Positions 43,559-52,734 of a stretch of 64,000 nt of DNA are shown here, one piece after another (the first letter of the stretch is position 1; each line of letters starts with the position of its first letter). The notes beneath the pieces are model-generated. The model was not told where the DNA came from. It saw only the letters and a program-made list of their open reading frames with translations, and searched no databases. The position numbers and the translations under genes are program-made. Origin of the DNA: Microbulbifer variabilis ATCC 700307 (GTDB lineage: Bacteria > Pseudomonadota > Gammaproteobacteria > Pseudomonadales > Cellvibrionaceae); contig NZ_AQYJ01000027.1 of the NCBI RefSeq assembly GCF_000380565.1, forward strand, positions 186,001-250,000, in the 5' to 3' direction.

Positions 43559-45243
43559 TTGATTTCTTGATACCCGGCCTGTGCCTGTTGGCCTGTTTAG
43601 CATCACTCGTACTGTTGCGCCGAGGCGCCAAACCGTTCGACTATGGCCTGCAACTGGCGATTTGGCTGAGTGCCTGGATGCTCTGGCAGCCACCGGCAAT
43701 CATTCCCGCCGAGCGCAATATCTCTATCGACAGCAAAGCGCTGGCGAGTTCACATCCAATAAATCTCAATGGTGTGGAAAATATCTCCCTCAATGGGGAG
43801 CCACTCGGCCGCGACAAACTGCGGGACCTGGCACCAGTGCGCCTGGAGCTATCGAATATCCAGGAATCTGATAGCAGCTGGGAATTCGACTGGCAGCGGC
43901 GAATTACCCTGGGTGATTCTTTAAAGTTAAAGGTTCACAACAACCAGCCACTGACTGAAAACCGACAAATTAGTCTGCTCAATCCCTACGGCCATATTGA
44001 AGACAGTCTTGAGCTGAAAGTGGGAGAAGCAATTCAGGCACAACTCACTGCCACTCCAAAACTCGCGGGCCCCCAGCTATACCGGGTACGGACGGAAAGC
44101 GAAACCGGCGAAATCCATACAGATCCTTTACCCATCCTGGTGCGAGAACCGCTCCAGCCCAAATTGTTACTGTGGCTGGCACGCCCCTCTTTTGAGACAG
44201 CCGCCCTCTCCCGCTGGCTGCGTCAATCCGGTGTAGCAGCACAAGTGATGACCCAGTTGGCACCTGAAATTAGTAGAAAAGAGACTCTCAATGGGCTTCC
44301 ACTTACCGAGTCTGCGGATCTACTCACAAAGGAAAGTCCCTTCGATTTAGTCATTCTCGATAGCAGTTTGTGGCCGCAACTCTCCTCTCAACAAAAACAT
44401 CAGCTCAGCGAGCTGGCCACCACAAAGTCACTGTTATGGTTAGTCAGTGGCGATAGCTCTGAAGAGTTTCTCCAATACGCTGCAGCCCAATCCATGCCTC
44501 TGCAAAAGGGAGAAGATACCCGTTTACACTCCGGCTTTGGCTACCAAAAAGCGGCCAATGCGGAGATTCCCCCACTGCGCAATTCTGGCTTTATAGCCGT
44601 GCAGCCCAGCTCCAGTGACTTCTTACTGGATAATGAAGAAACTCCCCTTTTCTGGGGACGTTCAACCCAGACGCAGCACTTGGGTTTTATTCTATTTAGC
44701 GACAGCCACCGCTGGCTAACCAGTGGGTTTGCTACTGAATTCGCCAGCCTGTGGAAGTCCATTATTGATTACCAACTCAAGCATTTGGGTAGTCAGCCGC
44801 CAGTAACCCTCTCCAATAAGTTACCGCGGACTCAGGAACGCACCACCCTATGCAGCCCACTTTTTTCTAATCAGAGACCAATATTATTAAGCTCCCAAGA
44901 AAACTCCCTACCCATCAGTGGTGTCGCCGTAAGTAGTAATTCCCAGGGCCAGTGCTACAGCTTCTGGCCACAGGGTTCTGGCTGGCATCAGCTTAAGACT
45001 GATATGGATGGGGAGCCGGTATTAAACTTCTATATCTTTGCCAAACAGGACTGGCCCAAGTGGCAACGGTCCCTAAATGCCAGGGAGGCCCGACAAATGG
45101 CCGCCGCACGCTTGGGGCCAGTTGATAATCGTCACTCAGGCAAAATGCCTATTGAGCGCCAATGGTCGGCTTTGATTTTGCTGTTATTGGTCTGCACAAG
45201 CTGGTGGAGGGAGCGCAGAATCTTAAACAGGCCCTTATCTTGA
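43555..45243 (+). CDS. Large membrane protein of the MoxR cluster, unknown
   Basis: The start is GTG 43555, overlapping the previous stop as GTGA with GGGGGG upstream, giving 562 residues. Two N-terminal helices (IPGLCLLACLASLVLLR; LQLAIWLSAWMLWQP) precede a long periplasmic domain. The C-terminal helix is WSALILLLLVCTSWW. The middle, including ADLLTKESPFDLVILDSSLW, looks like a Rossmann or GATase-like domain often seen next to BatA. It is the last gene of the run and overlaps the convergent lipocalin by nine bases. Confidence 0.72.
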   Translation: MIDFLIPGLCLLACLASLVLLRRGAKPFDYGLQLAIWLSAWMLWQPPAIIPAERNISIDSKALASSHPINLNGVENISLNGEPLGRDKLRDLAPVRLELSNIQESDSSWEFDWQRRITLGDSLKLKVHNNQPLTENRQISLLNPYGHIEDSLELKVGEAIQAQLTATPKLAGPQLYRVRTESETGEIHTDPLPILVREPLQPKLLLWLARPSFETAALSRWLRQSGVAAQVMTQLAPEISRKETLNGLPLTESADLLTKESPFDLVILDSSLWPQLSSQQKHQLSELATTKSLLWLVSGDSSEEFLQYAAAQSMPLQKGEDTRLHSGFGYQKAANAEIPPLRNSGFIAVQPSSSDFLLDNEETPLFWGRSTQTQHLGFILFSDSHRWLTSGFATEFASLWKSIIDYQLKHLGSQPPVTLSNKLPRTQERTTLCSPLFSNQRPILLSSQENSLPISGVAVSSNSQGQCYSFWPQGSGWHQLKTDMDGEPVLNFYIFAKQDWPKWQRSLNAREARQMAAARLGPVDNRHSGKMPIERQWSALILLLLVCTSWWRERRILNRPLS

Positions 45244-45795
45244 AGACTGCGCGGAGGGTTTATTACCCGGCTGCGCCTCCTGCTTGGGGAATATCAGCTG
45301 ATCGACGGGATAACCCATCGCCTTGGCTTTCTGTATAAATTGCTCCAGTACATCCTTTGGCATAGTTGGGGTGCGGGACAATATCCACAAATAGGATTTG
45401 TCATATCCGGACACCATCGCATATTTATAATCATCTGCCAGGGCAATTACGATATAGGAAGAGTAAAAGGGACCAAGGAAAGATACTTTCAAGTGGCCTA
45501 CATCCTTGGAACCGACAAACTCAGCCCGCCCCTCCGCTAATTGCCAGGCATCACGTGCTTTTGAGTAACCCGTATTGATGACCGCGACGGAACCATCAGG
45601 ATTGAGGCTGTAGTCCGCAGTTACCAGGGTCAACCCGCGCTCGAAAGAGTGATCCAAACGGGCTATTTCATACCAGTGGCCTAAATAGCGCTGCAGCTGG
45701 AAATTCTGTACTGGCTCAACCCCCTCCGGTACCCGCGTGCAGGCACCTAACCACAGGAAGGAAAACAGTAGTACTCCCAGGGAAAACTGCTTCAT
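45235..45795 (-). CDS. blc: Outer-membrane lipocalin (Blc-like)
   Basis: A 186-residue lipoprotein with lipobox LGAC. The lipocalin signature is YLGHWYEIARLDHSFERG, with later motifs SYIVIALADDYKYAMVSGYD and YLWILSRTPTMP. Blc-like lipocalins bind lysophospholipids and fatty acids at the outer membrane. It is convergent with the MoxR-cluster end by nine bases and lies upstream of a shared terminator region with fpr. Confidence 0.93.
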   Translation of the reverse strand: MKQFSLGVLLFSFLWLGACTRVPEGVEPVQNFQLQRYLGHWYEIARLDHSFERGLTLVTADYSLNPDGSVAVINTGYSKARDAWQLAEGRAEFVGSKDVGHLKVSFLGPFYSSYIVIALADDYKYAMVSGYDKSYLWILSRTPTMPKDVLEQFIQKAKAMGYPVDQLIFPKQEAQPGNKPSAQSSR

Positions 45796-45889
45796 CTAGC
45801 CACTCCCAGCAAATTCACCCTCAAATCAAAATAGAAGACAAGGGTTTCACAAGGTCAGGATAGTTTCGAGAGTTTGTATTTCACCCATA

Positions 45890-45916
45890 AAAAAACCACC
45901 GCAAGGGTGGTTTTTT
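45890..45916 (-). terminator. Intrinsic terminator after fpr
   Basis: CCACC and GGTGG arms with A- and T-tracts on both sides (AAAAAA / TTTTTT). It directly follows the fpr stop on the minus strand. Confidence 0.85.
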
Positions 45917-45934
45917 ATCGCTGGACTGGCCAAC

Positions 45935-46711
45935 TTATTTTTCGACGAAAGCGCGCTCGATCACATACTCGTGCGGTACCCCTGCGCGTGTCTCCTTGAA
46001 TCCCCAGTCATCTAGGATATTGGTGAGATCCTTCAGCATTGCCGGGCTACCGCACAGCATAAAGCGATCCTCTTCAACATTCGGCTTGGGCACATCCAGA
46101 TCTGTAAAAAGTTTTCCGGACAACATTAAGTCGGTCAGGCGACCGGTATTGCGGTAGGGCTCACGGGTCACAGTCGGGTAGTAGAGCAGTTGCTCGCGTA
46201 CCATCTCACCAAAATACTCATGCTCAGGTAGCTCATTCTCGATCTGCTCCTGATAGGCCAGCTCAGAGACATAGCGCACCCCGTGGGTAAGGATTACCTG
46301 GTCAAAACGCTCATAGACAGTGGGGTCTTTGATAATGCTCATGAAAGGTGCCAAGCCGGTGCCCGTAGACAGCAACCACAGGCGCTTGCCCGGCAGCAGG
46401 TGATCGGCCACCAGGGTACCGGTGGGTTTTTGGCTCACGTAGATCTCGTCGCCCGGCACAATCTTCTGCAAGCGGGAAGTCAGGGGGCCATCGGGAACCT
46501 TGATACTGAAGAATTCCAACTCATCTTCGTAGTTGGCACTGGCAATGGAATAGGCGCGCAGTAGTGGACGACCGTTGTCCTGCTGTAAGCCGATCATCGT
46601 GAAATGTCCGTTCTCAAAGCGAAAACCCGAATCCCGGGTGGTCTTGAAGCTAAACAGCGTGTCGTTCCAATGACGGACTTCCAACACCTTCTCTATATTC
46701 AATTTGGACAT
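45935..46711 (-). CDS. fpr: Ferredoxin-NADP reductase
   Basis: I place the start at the ATG at 46711 (MSKLNIEKVLEVRHWNDTLF), giving 258 residues, the usual Fpr length; the frame is open further upstream. It has the FAD motif LLRAYSIAS, the NADP motif WLLSTGTGLAPFMS and the typical ending VIERAFVEK. It moves electrons between NADPH and ferredoxin/flavodoxin and is induced by oxidative stress in pseudomonads. The divergent LysR-type gene matches the finR-fpr arrangement. Palindromic ATAT-TTCG-ATAT at 46787-46798 lies between them. Confidence 0.95.
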   Translation of the reverse strand: MSKLNIEKVLEVRHWNDTLFSFKTTRDSGFRFENGHFTMIGLQQDNGRPLLRAYSIASANYEDELEFFSIKVPDGPLTSRLQKIVPGDEIYVSQKPTGTLVADHLLPGKRLWLLSTGTGLAPFMSIIKDPTVYERFDQVILTHGVRYVSELAYQEQIENELPEHEYFGEMVREQLLYYPTVTREPYRNTGRLTDLMLSGKLFTDLDVPKPNVEEDRFMLCGSPAMLKDLTNILDDWGFKETRAGVPHEYVIERAFVEK

Positions 46712-46835
46712 AAACTTAAAACCGGTTATTCCACGAGTCTCTTGATAGTTGAATTTTAGCCCTGGAAGATCTATTGGCAAAGTGGGATATTTCGATATTC
46801 CTTATCTATTTTAACGATCAAGTGGAGATTTCCCT

Positions 46836-47723
46836 TTGCGCTATACCTTGCGCCAACTGGAGGTGTTCCTTGCCTGTGCTCATCACGAGAATGTGAGCCG
46901 CGCAGCAGAGAGCCTGAGCATGTCCCAGTCCGCCGCCTCCACCGCCCTTAAGGAGTTCGAACAGCAGTTTGAGCTGCGCCTGTTTGAGCGCACCGGCAAG
47001 CGCCTGCGCTTGAATGAGCTGGGCAGGCAACTATGGCCCAAGGCGGAGGAGCTGCTGGAAAGGGCACAGGAACTGGAACAGAGCCTGGCCAGTCATCGTG
47101 ATCTCGGGCGCCTAAAAATAGGAGCAACACTAACCATCGGCAATTACCTGGCAGCAAACGTAATGGCGCGATACATGGAAGAGCAGCCCGGCACACGAGT
47201 GGAGCTGGAGGTCGCTAATACATCAGTAATCACAGAGCGGGTGCTTAACTTTGAGCTGGACCTTGGGCTTATCGAGGGTGAATTTAATCACCCGGATCTG
47301 GAAATGATTCCCTGGCGCAGTGATGAATTGGTCGTCTTTTGCGCCCCCTCTCATCCCCTGGCCAAACGCAAGCGCCTAACAGACAGAGATCTGCTCAAAG
47401 CCATCTGGATTACCCGGGAACCCGGTTCCGGTACACGCCAGACTTTTGACCGGGCTATGGCTGGCTTACTTCCCAGTCTGCACATTCTTTTAGAGCTACA
47501 GCACACAGAGGCTATCAAACGGGCCGTGGAAGCCGGTCTTGGAATTAGCTGTCTATCTAAAGTTTCACTGGCTGACGCATTAAAACGAGGCTCTTTAATT
47601 GCGCTGCCTGTACCACAACGGGATTTTCACAGAGAGTTTTATTTCGCTTTGCACACACAAAAATATAGAAGTGCGGGAATTGAACGATGGCTGGAGTTAT
47701 GTAAACAGGAATCATCAGAATAA
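46836..47723 (+). CDS. LysR-type regulator (FinR-like), divergent from fpr
   Basis: The product is about 295 residues. The N-terminal winged helix is LRQLEVFLACAHHENVSRAA with SMSQSAASTALKEFE. The effector domain starts near residue 90 (GRLKIGATLTIGNYL). The start is TTG 46836 with GGAG eight bases before. Divergence from fpr and overall similarity suggest the FinR role of activating fpr under redox stress, by analogy with Pseudomonas. It ends with a strong terminator. Confidence 0.85.
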   Translation: MRYTLRQLEVFLACAHHENVSRAAESLSMSQSAASTALKEFEQQFELRLFERTGKRLRLNELGRQLWPKAEELLERAQELEQSLASHRDLGRLKIGATLTIGNYLAANVMARYMEEQPGTRVELEVANTSVITERVLNFELDLGLIEGEFNHPDLEMIPWRSDELVVFCAPSHPLAKRKRLTDRDLLKAIWITREPGSGTRQTFDRAMAGLLPSLHILLELQHTEAIKRAVEAGLGISCLSKVSLADALKRGSLIALPVPQRDFHREFYFALHTQKYRSAGIERWLELCKQESSE

Positions 47724-47747
47724 AAAACCACCCTTTGGGTGGTTTTT
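47722..47747 (+). terminator. Intrinsic terminator after the LysR gene
   Basis: ACCACCC and GGGTGGT form a stem with a TTT loop, flanked by A and T tracts, directly at the gene end. Confidence 0.85.
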
Positions 47748-47765
47748 CCAGCAAAACTACCTAAG

Positions 47766-48080
47766 TTACTTCACTCGTACCAACTGTGATTTTGCTTCAT
47801 CTGGAACTTCATCAATAGAAGCTATTGTCAGTCCGCCCTTAGGAATAGATGCAGTATTTGACTGTAAAGTTATATTTGCCGAGTCAGGTAATTTTCACAT
47901 TGCACCAGTAGCAGGATCCACTATCAGCATACCAATAAGGCCGCCAATTAGAATATTACCTATGTTCCAACCATTCAGACCAGGTTGAATTTGAAAGCTC
48001 TGCTCTTTGTAACCAGCCATATGGCATTCAATCGTATAGCTTGCAGAAGAAAAGAATCCATTCACAAATTTTTTATAGAT
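47766..48080 (-). pseudogene. Remnant of a small lipoprotein-like gene with internal TGA
   Basis: Read on the minus strand from about 48080, one frame gives SYTIECHMAGYKEQSFQIQ, then GWNIGNILIGGLIGMLIVDP and ATGAM, then a TGA (47897-47895), then KLPDSANITLQSN and a normal stop at 47766. Small bacterial lipoproteins of the PEGA-like type end in WN.GN...GG.IG..IDP.TGAM..L, so the TGA probably replaces a Trp or similar codon. The N-terminal signal part is missing, because a TAA precedes the frame. Truncation plus internal stop mark it as a decayed gene. Confidence 0.7.
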
Positions 48081-48101
48081 TTAATAAGAAGTTTTTACGG
48101 G

Positions 48102-49721
48102 CTACCTTCCAAACAACTCCCCAAAGAAATCCCCCTCATACCAGAATGGCTTGCCCTCAGCATCTGCCACTTCCCTGGCAATTAGGTAATTTACCTCGGT
48201 AAACTGCTTGGCAGCTATATAATTCACCCCTGCATCGGGAGCATCCCCGGGCTTGTGATAGCTCTCTTTCAGGAAGGCCACTTGCATAGCGGTACCATCA
48301 ATATTTGGATCCTGAGCCTCTCGTCCAGTAATCAGGTAAATTGAGGGAATACCTCGGCGCACAAAATTGTAGTGATCACTGCGAACAAAGATCACTTCTT
48401 CCGGCATGGGATCTGGGCTCAGTTTTAAGCCACTGCGCACTGCGGCACGCTCGGCAATCTGCCCCAAGGACGAGTGCTCGGCACCGAAGGCGATAATGTC
48501 GCGAAACGGGTACAGCAGCATAGGCATATCAAGATTGATATTGGCTACTATAGACTGCAAAGGAACGGTAGGATATTCAGCAAAGTAATCTGATCCTAAC
48601 AGCCCTTTCTCTTCTCCGGTCACAGCCACAAATAATAGTGAGCGCCGTGGTGCATGACCGGATTCCACGAACAGACGCGCAGTTTCCAGCATTACTGCTA
48701 TGCCTGCTGCATTGTCCTGGGCACCATAGTAAATTTGGCCATCCTCTTTTTTACCAATATGATCAAGGTGGGCCGAGAAGACTACATATTCATTTTTTAA
48801 AAGGGGATCACTGCCAGGTAATACTGCCACCACATTGGGACTGGTAATTTCCTTATGTTTGGAACTAGTACCTAGTGCTGCACTGTAAGGCAGTGGAAAT
48901 CCCTTCGGATTCTGACCTTTTTCAATATCGCTGAAGATGCTTTCCAGGCTGCTTTGCGCACCGACAAATAGCTTGGCCGCTGCTTCGCTGCTGAGCATAA
49001 CGCCTGGGTGCAACCCGGGAGTTGCACTGCCCGGGTTGCCTTCCCTATTAACCCAATCAAAGGTGTCATCGTGACGATGCTCCGCATAGCGGGCAAAGGG
49101 GCGACGCTTTTCCCTTTCCGGGGTATATACGGTGATGTAGCCGACGGCCCCGTGGCGGGCGGCAGTTTCACGCTTATTACGGCTTGAAGCGTAGTGGGCT
49201 CCAACTTCACTGGGTAGGCTCTCGGGACGTCCACTCAGGATCACCGCCACCTTGCCCTGAACATTTAAGCCAGCATAATCATTGAGGTTGTACTCAGGGG
49301 CCTCGATTCCGTAACCAACAAACACCAAATCTGCTTCCAGGCTACTGCGCTCACTGACCGCCGATGGACCTGCGATAAAGTCCTCGCCAAAACGGAAAGT
49401 GACATGCCCACTCTTCCCTTTCAGGACAAAGCTAGGCTCTGCACCATTCCAGCTTGCACTGCGGAAAGGCACGTCCTGGAAGTAACCCTCATCACCGGCG
49501 GGGACCAGCCCCATACGTTCGAACTGTTCCGCAACATACTGTGCAGCCTTGCGATAACCCTCACTGCCGGTATCGCGACCTTCCAGTTCAGCCGATGCCA
49601 AGTAATCCACATCCCGGCGGATATGGTCGGTATTGGCACTGGGAGCGGAAGTCGTGGGGACAGTGGTGCAGGCCACCAACAGGGCCACCAAAAGGGCACT
49701 GAACAGGATCTTGCTTCTCAT
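48102..49721 (-). CDS. M28-family metallopeptidase lipoprotein with PA domain
   Basis: About 539 residues from the ATG at 49721; a TTG six codons earlier is less likely. The signal ends in the lipobox ALLVAC. A PA-like insertion covers roughly residues 130-260. The M28 zinc ligands are in AHLDHIG, QDNAAG, TGEEKGLLGSDY and RSDHYNF. It is an outer-membrane-anchored aminopeptidase or carboxypeptidase-type enzyme. It is monocistronic. Confidence 0.93.
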   Translation of the reverse strand: MRSKILFSALLVALLVACTTVPTTSAPSANTDHIRRDVDYLASAELEGRDTGSEGYRKAAQYVAEQFERMGLVPAGDEGYFQDVPFRSASWNGAEPSFVLKGKSGHVTFRFGEDFIAGPSAVSERSSLEADLVFVGYGIEAPEYNLNDYAGLNVQGKVAVILSGRPESLPSEVGAHYASSRNKRETAARHGAVGYITVYTPEREKRRPFARYAEHRHDDTFDWVNREGNPGSATPGLHPGVMLSSEAAAKLFVGAQSSLESIFSDIEKGQNPKGFPLPYSAALGTSSKHKEITSPNVVAVLPGSDPLLKNEYVVFSAHLDHIGKKEDGQIYYGAQDNAAGIAVMLETARLFVESGHAPRRSLLFVAVTGEEKGLLGSDYFAEYPTVPLQSIVANINLDMPMLLYPFRDIIAFGAEHSSLGQIAERAAVRSGLKLSPDPMPEEVIFVRSDHYNFVRRGIPSIYLITGREAQDPNIDGTAMQVAFLKESYHKPGDAPDAGVNYIAAKQFTEVNYLIAREVADAEGKPFWYEGDFFGELFGR

Positions 49722-49860
49722 GGGAGCTCTACTTCTCAATAAACCATCGCGACGGGTTGATGCCGCCAGTAAAAGGGGCGCAAGCTTATCACGATAGACA
49801 GTAACTGCGTGCAGAATACCGTTAGCGATTATTTACCCAAAATTGGTATCGGAATAACTT

Positions 49861-50604
49861 TCAGGCTGCCTTATCAATCCCCGGGAAAGCCCGCTCCACG
49901 GCGGTAACTACCTTTTCATAGGCGCAATCAGGACAAAATTCACCGTGGGCAGCCAATAGATGTAGGAAACTTAGGCCTAGCAAACGCCGAAAGTCGACCT
50001 GTAAATGATAACTGGGGTCACCTCCATCCGGGGTCATACGCGTGCGCCATGCAGGTGGAATCTGCATTCCACAACGCAAACCGGATAAGCGCAAGAGATT
50101 GCGGCCAAACCAGTTACAACCACCCCAACTACCCCAATACTGCAAGGCATCACAGCTCAGCAGCAAACCACCATTAAACGGCAACCAAAGCACAGCCTCT
50201 GGAAAACGGCTGTGGCAAAATTCCAGGAAACGTCCATCAGGTATAGGGCACTCTCCATTCTCCCTGATCACCCGGTCAGCACCAGGGGGATAAAAATCAG
50301 AGCCAACCTGCCGCCAAAAGGTAAGGTCGAAATGATCTCGGTAATAGAGGTCATCTTGGCCATGATGGTAACCGAGACGGACTGCATGGCGGACGCTACC
50401 GAGATCGCGCAACTTTTCCTCCTGTTGAGGACGCAGACGTACGGGGTTTATCAAAGTTAGATCTTCTCTCCAACGCACTATGGCCATATTACGATTAATA
50501 GTCACACCGGGAGCCAGTTTTACGGTGCCCGGAACGCAGAACAGATCTGGCAAGAGCTGGCGAATCTCTCCGTGGGGTTGGGCCTGTGGATAGTTGATTC
50601 GCAC
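49861..50604 (-). CDS. Metallo-beta-lactamase-fold-like protein (DUF4336-type), no metal motif
   Basis: The 247 residues start QLLPDLFCVPGTVKLAPGVTINR, followed by MAIVRWREDLTLINPVRL, the strand order of MBL-fold proteins of the DUF4336 kind. The canonical HxHxDH motif is absent, so enzymatic activity is doubtful. A CPDC pair occurs near the C-terminus. GTG start. It follows the ACT-domain gene by ten bases and is probably co-transcribed. Confidence 0.6.
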   Translation of the reverse strand: MRINYPQAQPHGEIRQLLPDLFCVPGTVKLAPGVTINRNMAIVRWREDLTLINPVRLRPQQEEKLRDLGSVRHAVRLGYHHGQDDLYYRDHFDLTFWRQVGSDFYPPGADRVIRENGECPIPDGRFLEFCHSRFPEAVLWLPFNGGLLLSCDALQYWGSWGGCNWFGRNLLRLSGLRCGMQIPPAWRTRMTPDGGDPSYHLQVDFRRLLGLSFLHLLAAHGEFCPDCAYEKVVTAVERAFPGIDKAA

Positions 50605-50614
50605 TGGCTTTCGC

Positions 50615-51025
50615 TCAGGTGTACTGCACCCGATTGCTTATACCCCGCAATAGCTGCAGGGCGCGTTCGGCGCTGTCTTCCGGAACAAAGATATGGTCGT
50701 GACGCAAAGCAGTCACCACATTGGCAACGATACCGGCTTCTGCCAACTCCCCAGCGATAGTTGCAGTCAACCCCACCGCACTGAGTCCAGAAAATACCTG
50801 TAAAGTAATCTGTCGAAATGGTGCGCTAGAGGCGATGCCATATTGTTGGGCCAGGTGTAACGGCATTATTGCACTCATGCCCTCCCCTTCGCGGAAGATA
50901 CACAGGCTTTCCGCCAGTATTTCCTCGAGACGAGTATCAGACACCTGACAAAAAACGAAAGTTTCTTCCTGCAGTTTTGGATACATATTTCGCAAGATCT
51001 TGGCGAGGGAGACTTCAGCACTCAT
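50615..51025 (-). CDS. ACT-domain protein (CASTOR-like)
   Basis: A 136-residue protein made of two ACT-like halves: ETFVFCQVSDTRLEEIL in the first and FRQITLQVFSGLSAVGLTAT with AGIVANVVTALRHDHIFVP in the second. Small ACT proteins bind amino acids as allosteric sensors. Its target is unknown. It is the first gene of a pair with the MBL-fold-like gene. Confidence 0.8.
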   Translation of the reverse strand: MSAEVSLAKILRNMYPKLQEETFVFCQVSDTRLEEILAESLCIFREGEGMSAIMPLHLAQQYGIASSAPFRQITLQVFSGLSAVGLTATIAGELAEAGIVANVVTALRHDHIFVPEDSAERALQLLRGISNRVQYT

Positions 51026-51178
51026 ATCCTAATGCCATTTTTTTGAAGACCTTCAGCGATTGATAACCAATAGCTACCTTGTATCCACAAGCCACCAGCT
51101 ATGAATTCTTGGAAAAATGACCAGATGCTCTGAACATGTTCTGTTTAGGAGCACCCCTTAGGCTTGGAGATTTTTATT

Positions 51179-51973
51179 CTAATTTCGCTTGCGCTTCTTC
51201 ACGCCTTTTTTTGCAGTTTCTTTTAATTCCTCCCCCTCAAATTCCGGTTCACCTTGAGCCGGAGTAGTATCCACTTCTAAATCCGGGGACTCCTCTCTCT
51301 CCCAGCTTTTCAAGGCTGAATCGATATCTTTCTCAAGATCCAGGCTAGGAAATTCCGGGCAAGGCGCATCCCGTTCCGGGTCGTGCCAAGCAGAGAGGGG
51401 GGCAACAAAAACCACCAGAGATTTATGCAGCCTATTGCGGCCGATACTCACTTCCGTCCAGGTAGTCTGCCAAGCAAACTTTCCCCGCACTGCATAGTCA
51501 CTTTCATAAGATTTCAGGGTCAGGAAATACGGATATATTTTTCCACGACGACAAATAATCCTGCGGCCGGTTTTGATATTTGCCATCTGTGTGAATGGGT
51601 CAAAGTACCAATGTATATCGTACCCAAAAGCAAACTGCATTTTCCCTTTCTTATTCGGTAGAAATGCGTAAGAGCGACCAGTACCATCTGGTTTTAAACT
51701 CCAGACATGGCGGGCTTCACCATCTCTGGAGATTAACCAGGCGCCAACCCACTGACTGGCATTAAGGCGAGACTGTGCATGCCAACCATCGACTCGCGTT
51801 TTCTCTTTTTCTTTCTTATTAATTTCCTCTTTCGCAAATACCGAGGTACAGGTGAGCATAAATATCAGAGCGACAGTCAGGCACCTCTGAATCACGAAGC
51901 TTCTCCGGAGGTTGGCAAATTCTTCCCTGAGTGGATTACTCCTGGCTTTGACATTTCGAGCCTGAAATGACAT
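51179..51973 (-). CDS. Exported protein, paralogue of the upstream gene
   Basis: From the ATG at 51973 the product is 264 residues. A signal or membrane helix lies after a basic stretch (RRSFVIQRCLTVALIFMLTC). A WVGAWLISRDGEARHVW segment leads a beta-rich domain of about 130 residues, and an acidic/basic tail ends KKGVKKRKRN. Its core aligns by eye with the next gene upstream: W-x-G-x-W-L, HVWSLKPDGTGRSYAF versus VWQLNADGSGYAYGF, and a Cys-containing strand. The family is unknown to me. Confidence 0.62.
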   Translation of the reverse strand: MSFQARNVKARSNPLREEFANLRRSFVIQRCLTVALIFMLTCTSVFAKEEINKKEKEKTRVDGWHAQSRLNASQWVGAWLISRDGEARHVWSLKPDGTGRSYAFLPNKKGKMQFAFGYDIHWYFDPFTQMANIKTGRRIICRRGKIYPYFLTLKSYESDYAVRGKFAWQTTWTEVSIGRNRLHKSLVVFVAPLSAWHDPERDAPCPEFPSLDLEKDIDSALKSWEREESPDLEVDTTPAQGEPEFEGEELKETAKKGVKKRKRN

Positions 51974-51983
51974 TGAAAAGCGC

Positions 51984-52469
51984 TCAGCTGGCAATATCCG
52001 GACAATTGCTACCCGCTTTCGGTGTACGCCAGCTGCTGAGTCGACGCTGGAAGCTCAGTAAGCCACCTCCCGCCTGCAGCCAGTGTCGACCATCAATCAC
52101 TGCGAATAGCAGCGTGGATTTACTCCAACCCCGAAATGCCACTGACACCACACCGCCCTTACAGTGAACCGAAGCGCCGGTGCGAACCCGCACTCGATCA
52201 CCATCGAGCTGCCAGTTGATTGCGAATCCATGGGTCAGGCGTCCGCCAGAGTTAAAGCCATAGGCATAGCCAGAACCATCGGCGTTCAGCTGCCAAACCA
52301 ATTGGTCATCACCCTCGCTAACCACCAGCCAGTTGCCAGCCCATTTCTGTTGCGCTGACTCCGCTGCAGCTGCTAGTGGCAACAGCAGAAAAAGCACCAA
52401 GACGACGGCATAAGTCTGAAAGAGGGAAACCAGGACACGATTCGATAGGGAAAGACGCAAATACTTCAT
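51984..52469 (-). CDS. Exported protein, unknown, paralogue of the downstream gene
   Basis: A 161-residue protein with a signal peptide (core VVLVLFLLLPLAAAAES) and a beta-rich mature part: KWAGNWLVVSEGDDQLVWQL, DGSGYAYGFNSGGRLTHGF, two Cys. It is about ten bases from its downstream paralogue. Both seem to be small envelope proteins of one unnamed family. The tail lacks the charged extension of the neighbour. Confidence 0.65.
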   Translation of the reverse strand: MKYLRLSLSNRVLVSLFQTYAVVLVLFLLLPLAAAAESAQQKWAGNWLVVSEGDDQLVWQLNADGSGYAYGFNSGGRLTHGFAINWQLDGDRVRVRTGASVHCKGGVVSVAFRGWSKSTLLFAVIDGRHWLQAGGGLLSFQRRLSSWRTPKAGSNCPDIAS

Positions 52470-52734
52470 GCGCTACTCTACTGTGTCAGCCCGCGGAAGC
52501 TACCGCGAGGTGGAGTTTCTGCGAACGGCGGCCGGGTTGCCACCAATTTTCCTGTCCGGTTACAGCCTTGGCGACCGGCGTGAAAAGTTGCTTAGGCGCT
52601 CCTTTTCACATCCTTTGCTTAGTAAGGCTAGACGCAAAATCCCACAGTGGCATTAGAAGCATTAAAAATATTAAATGAGACGCCAGAAAGGCGTATGGAA
52701 TAAATAGGTTTGATCAAGAGAAGGAGAGCGGTCT

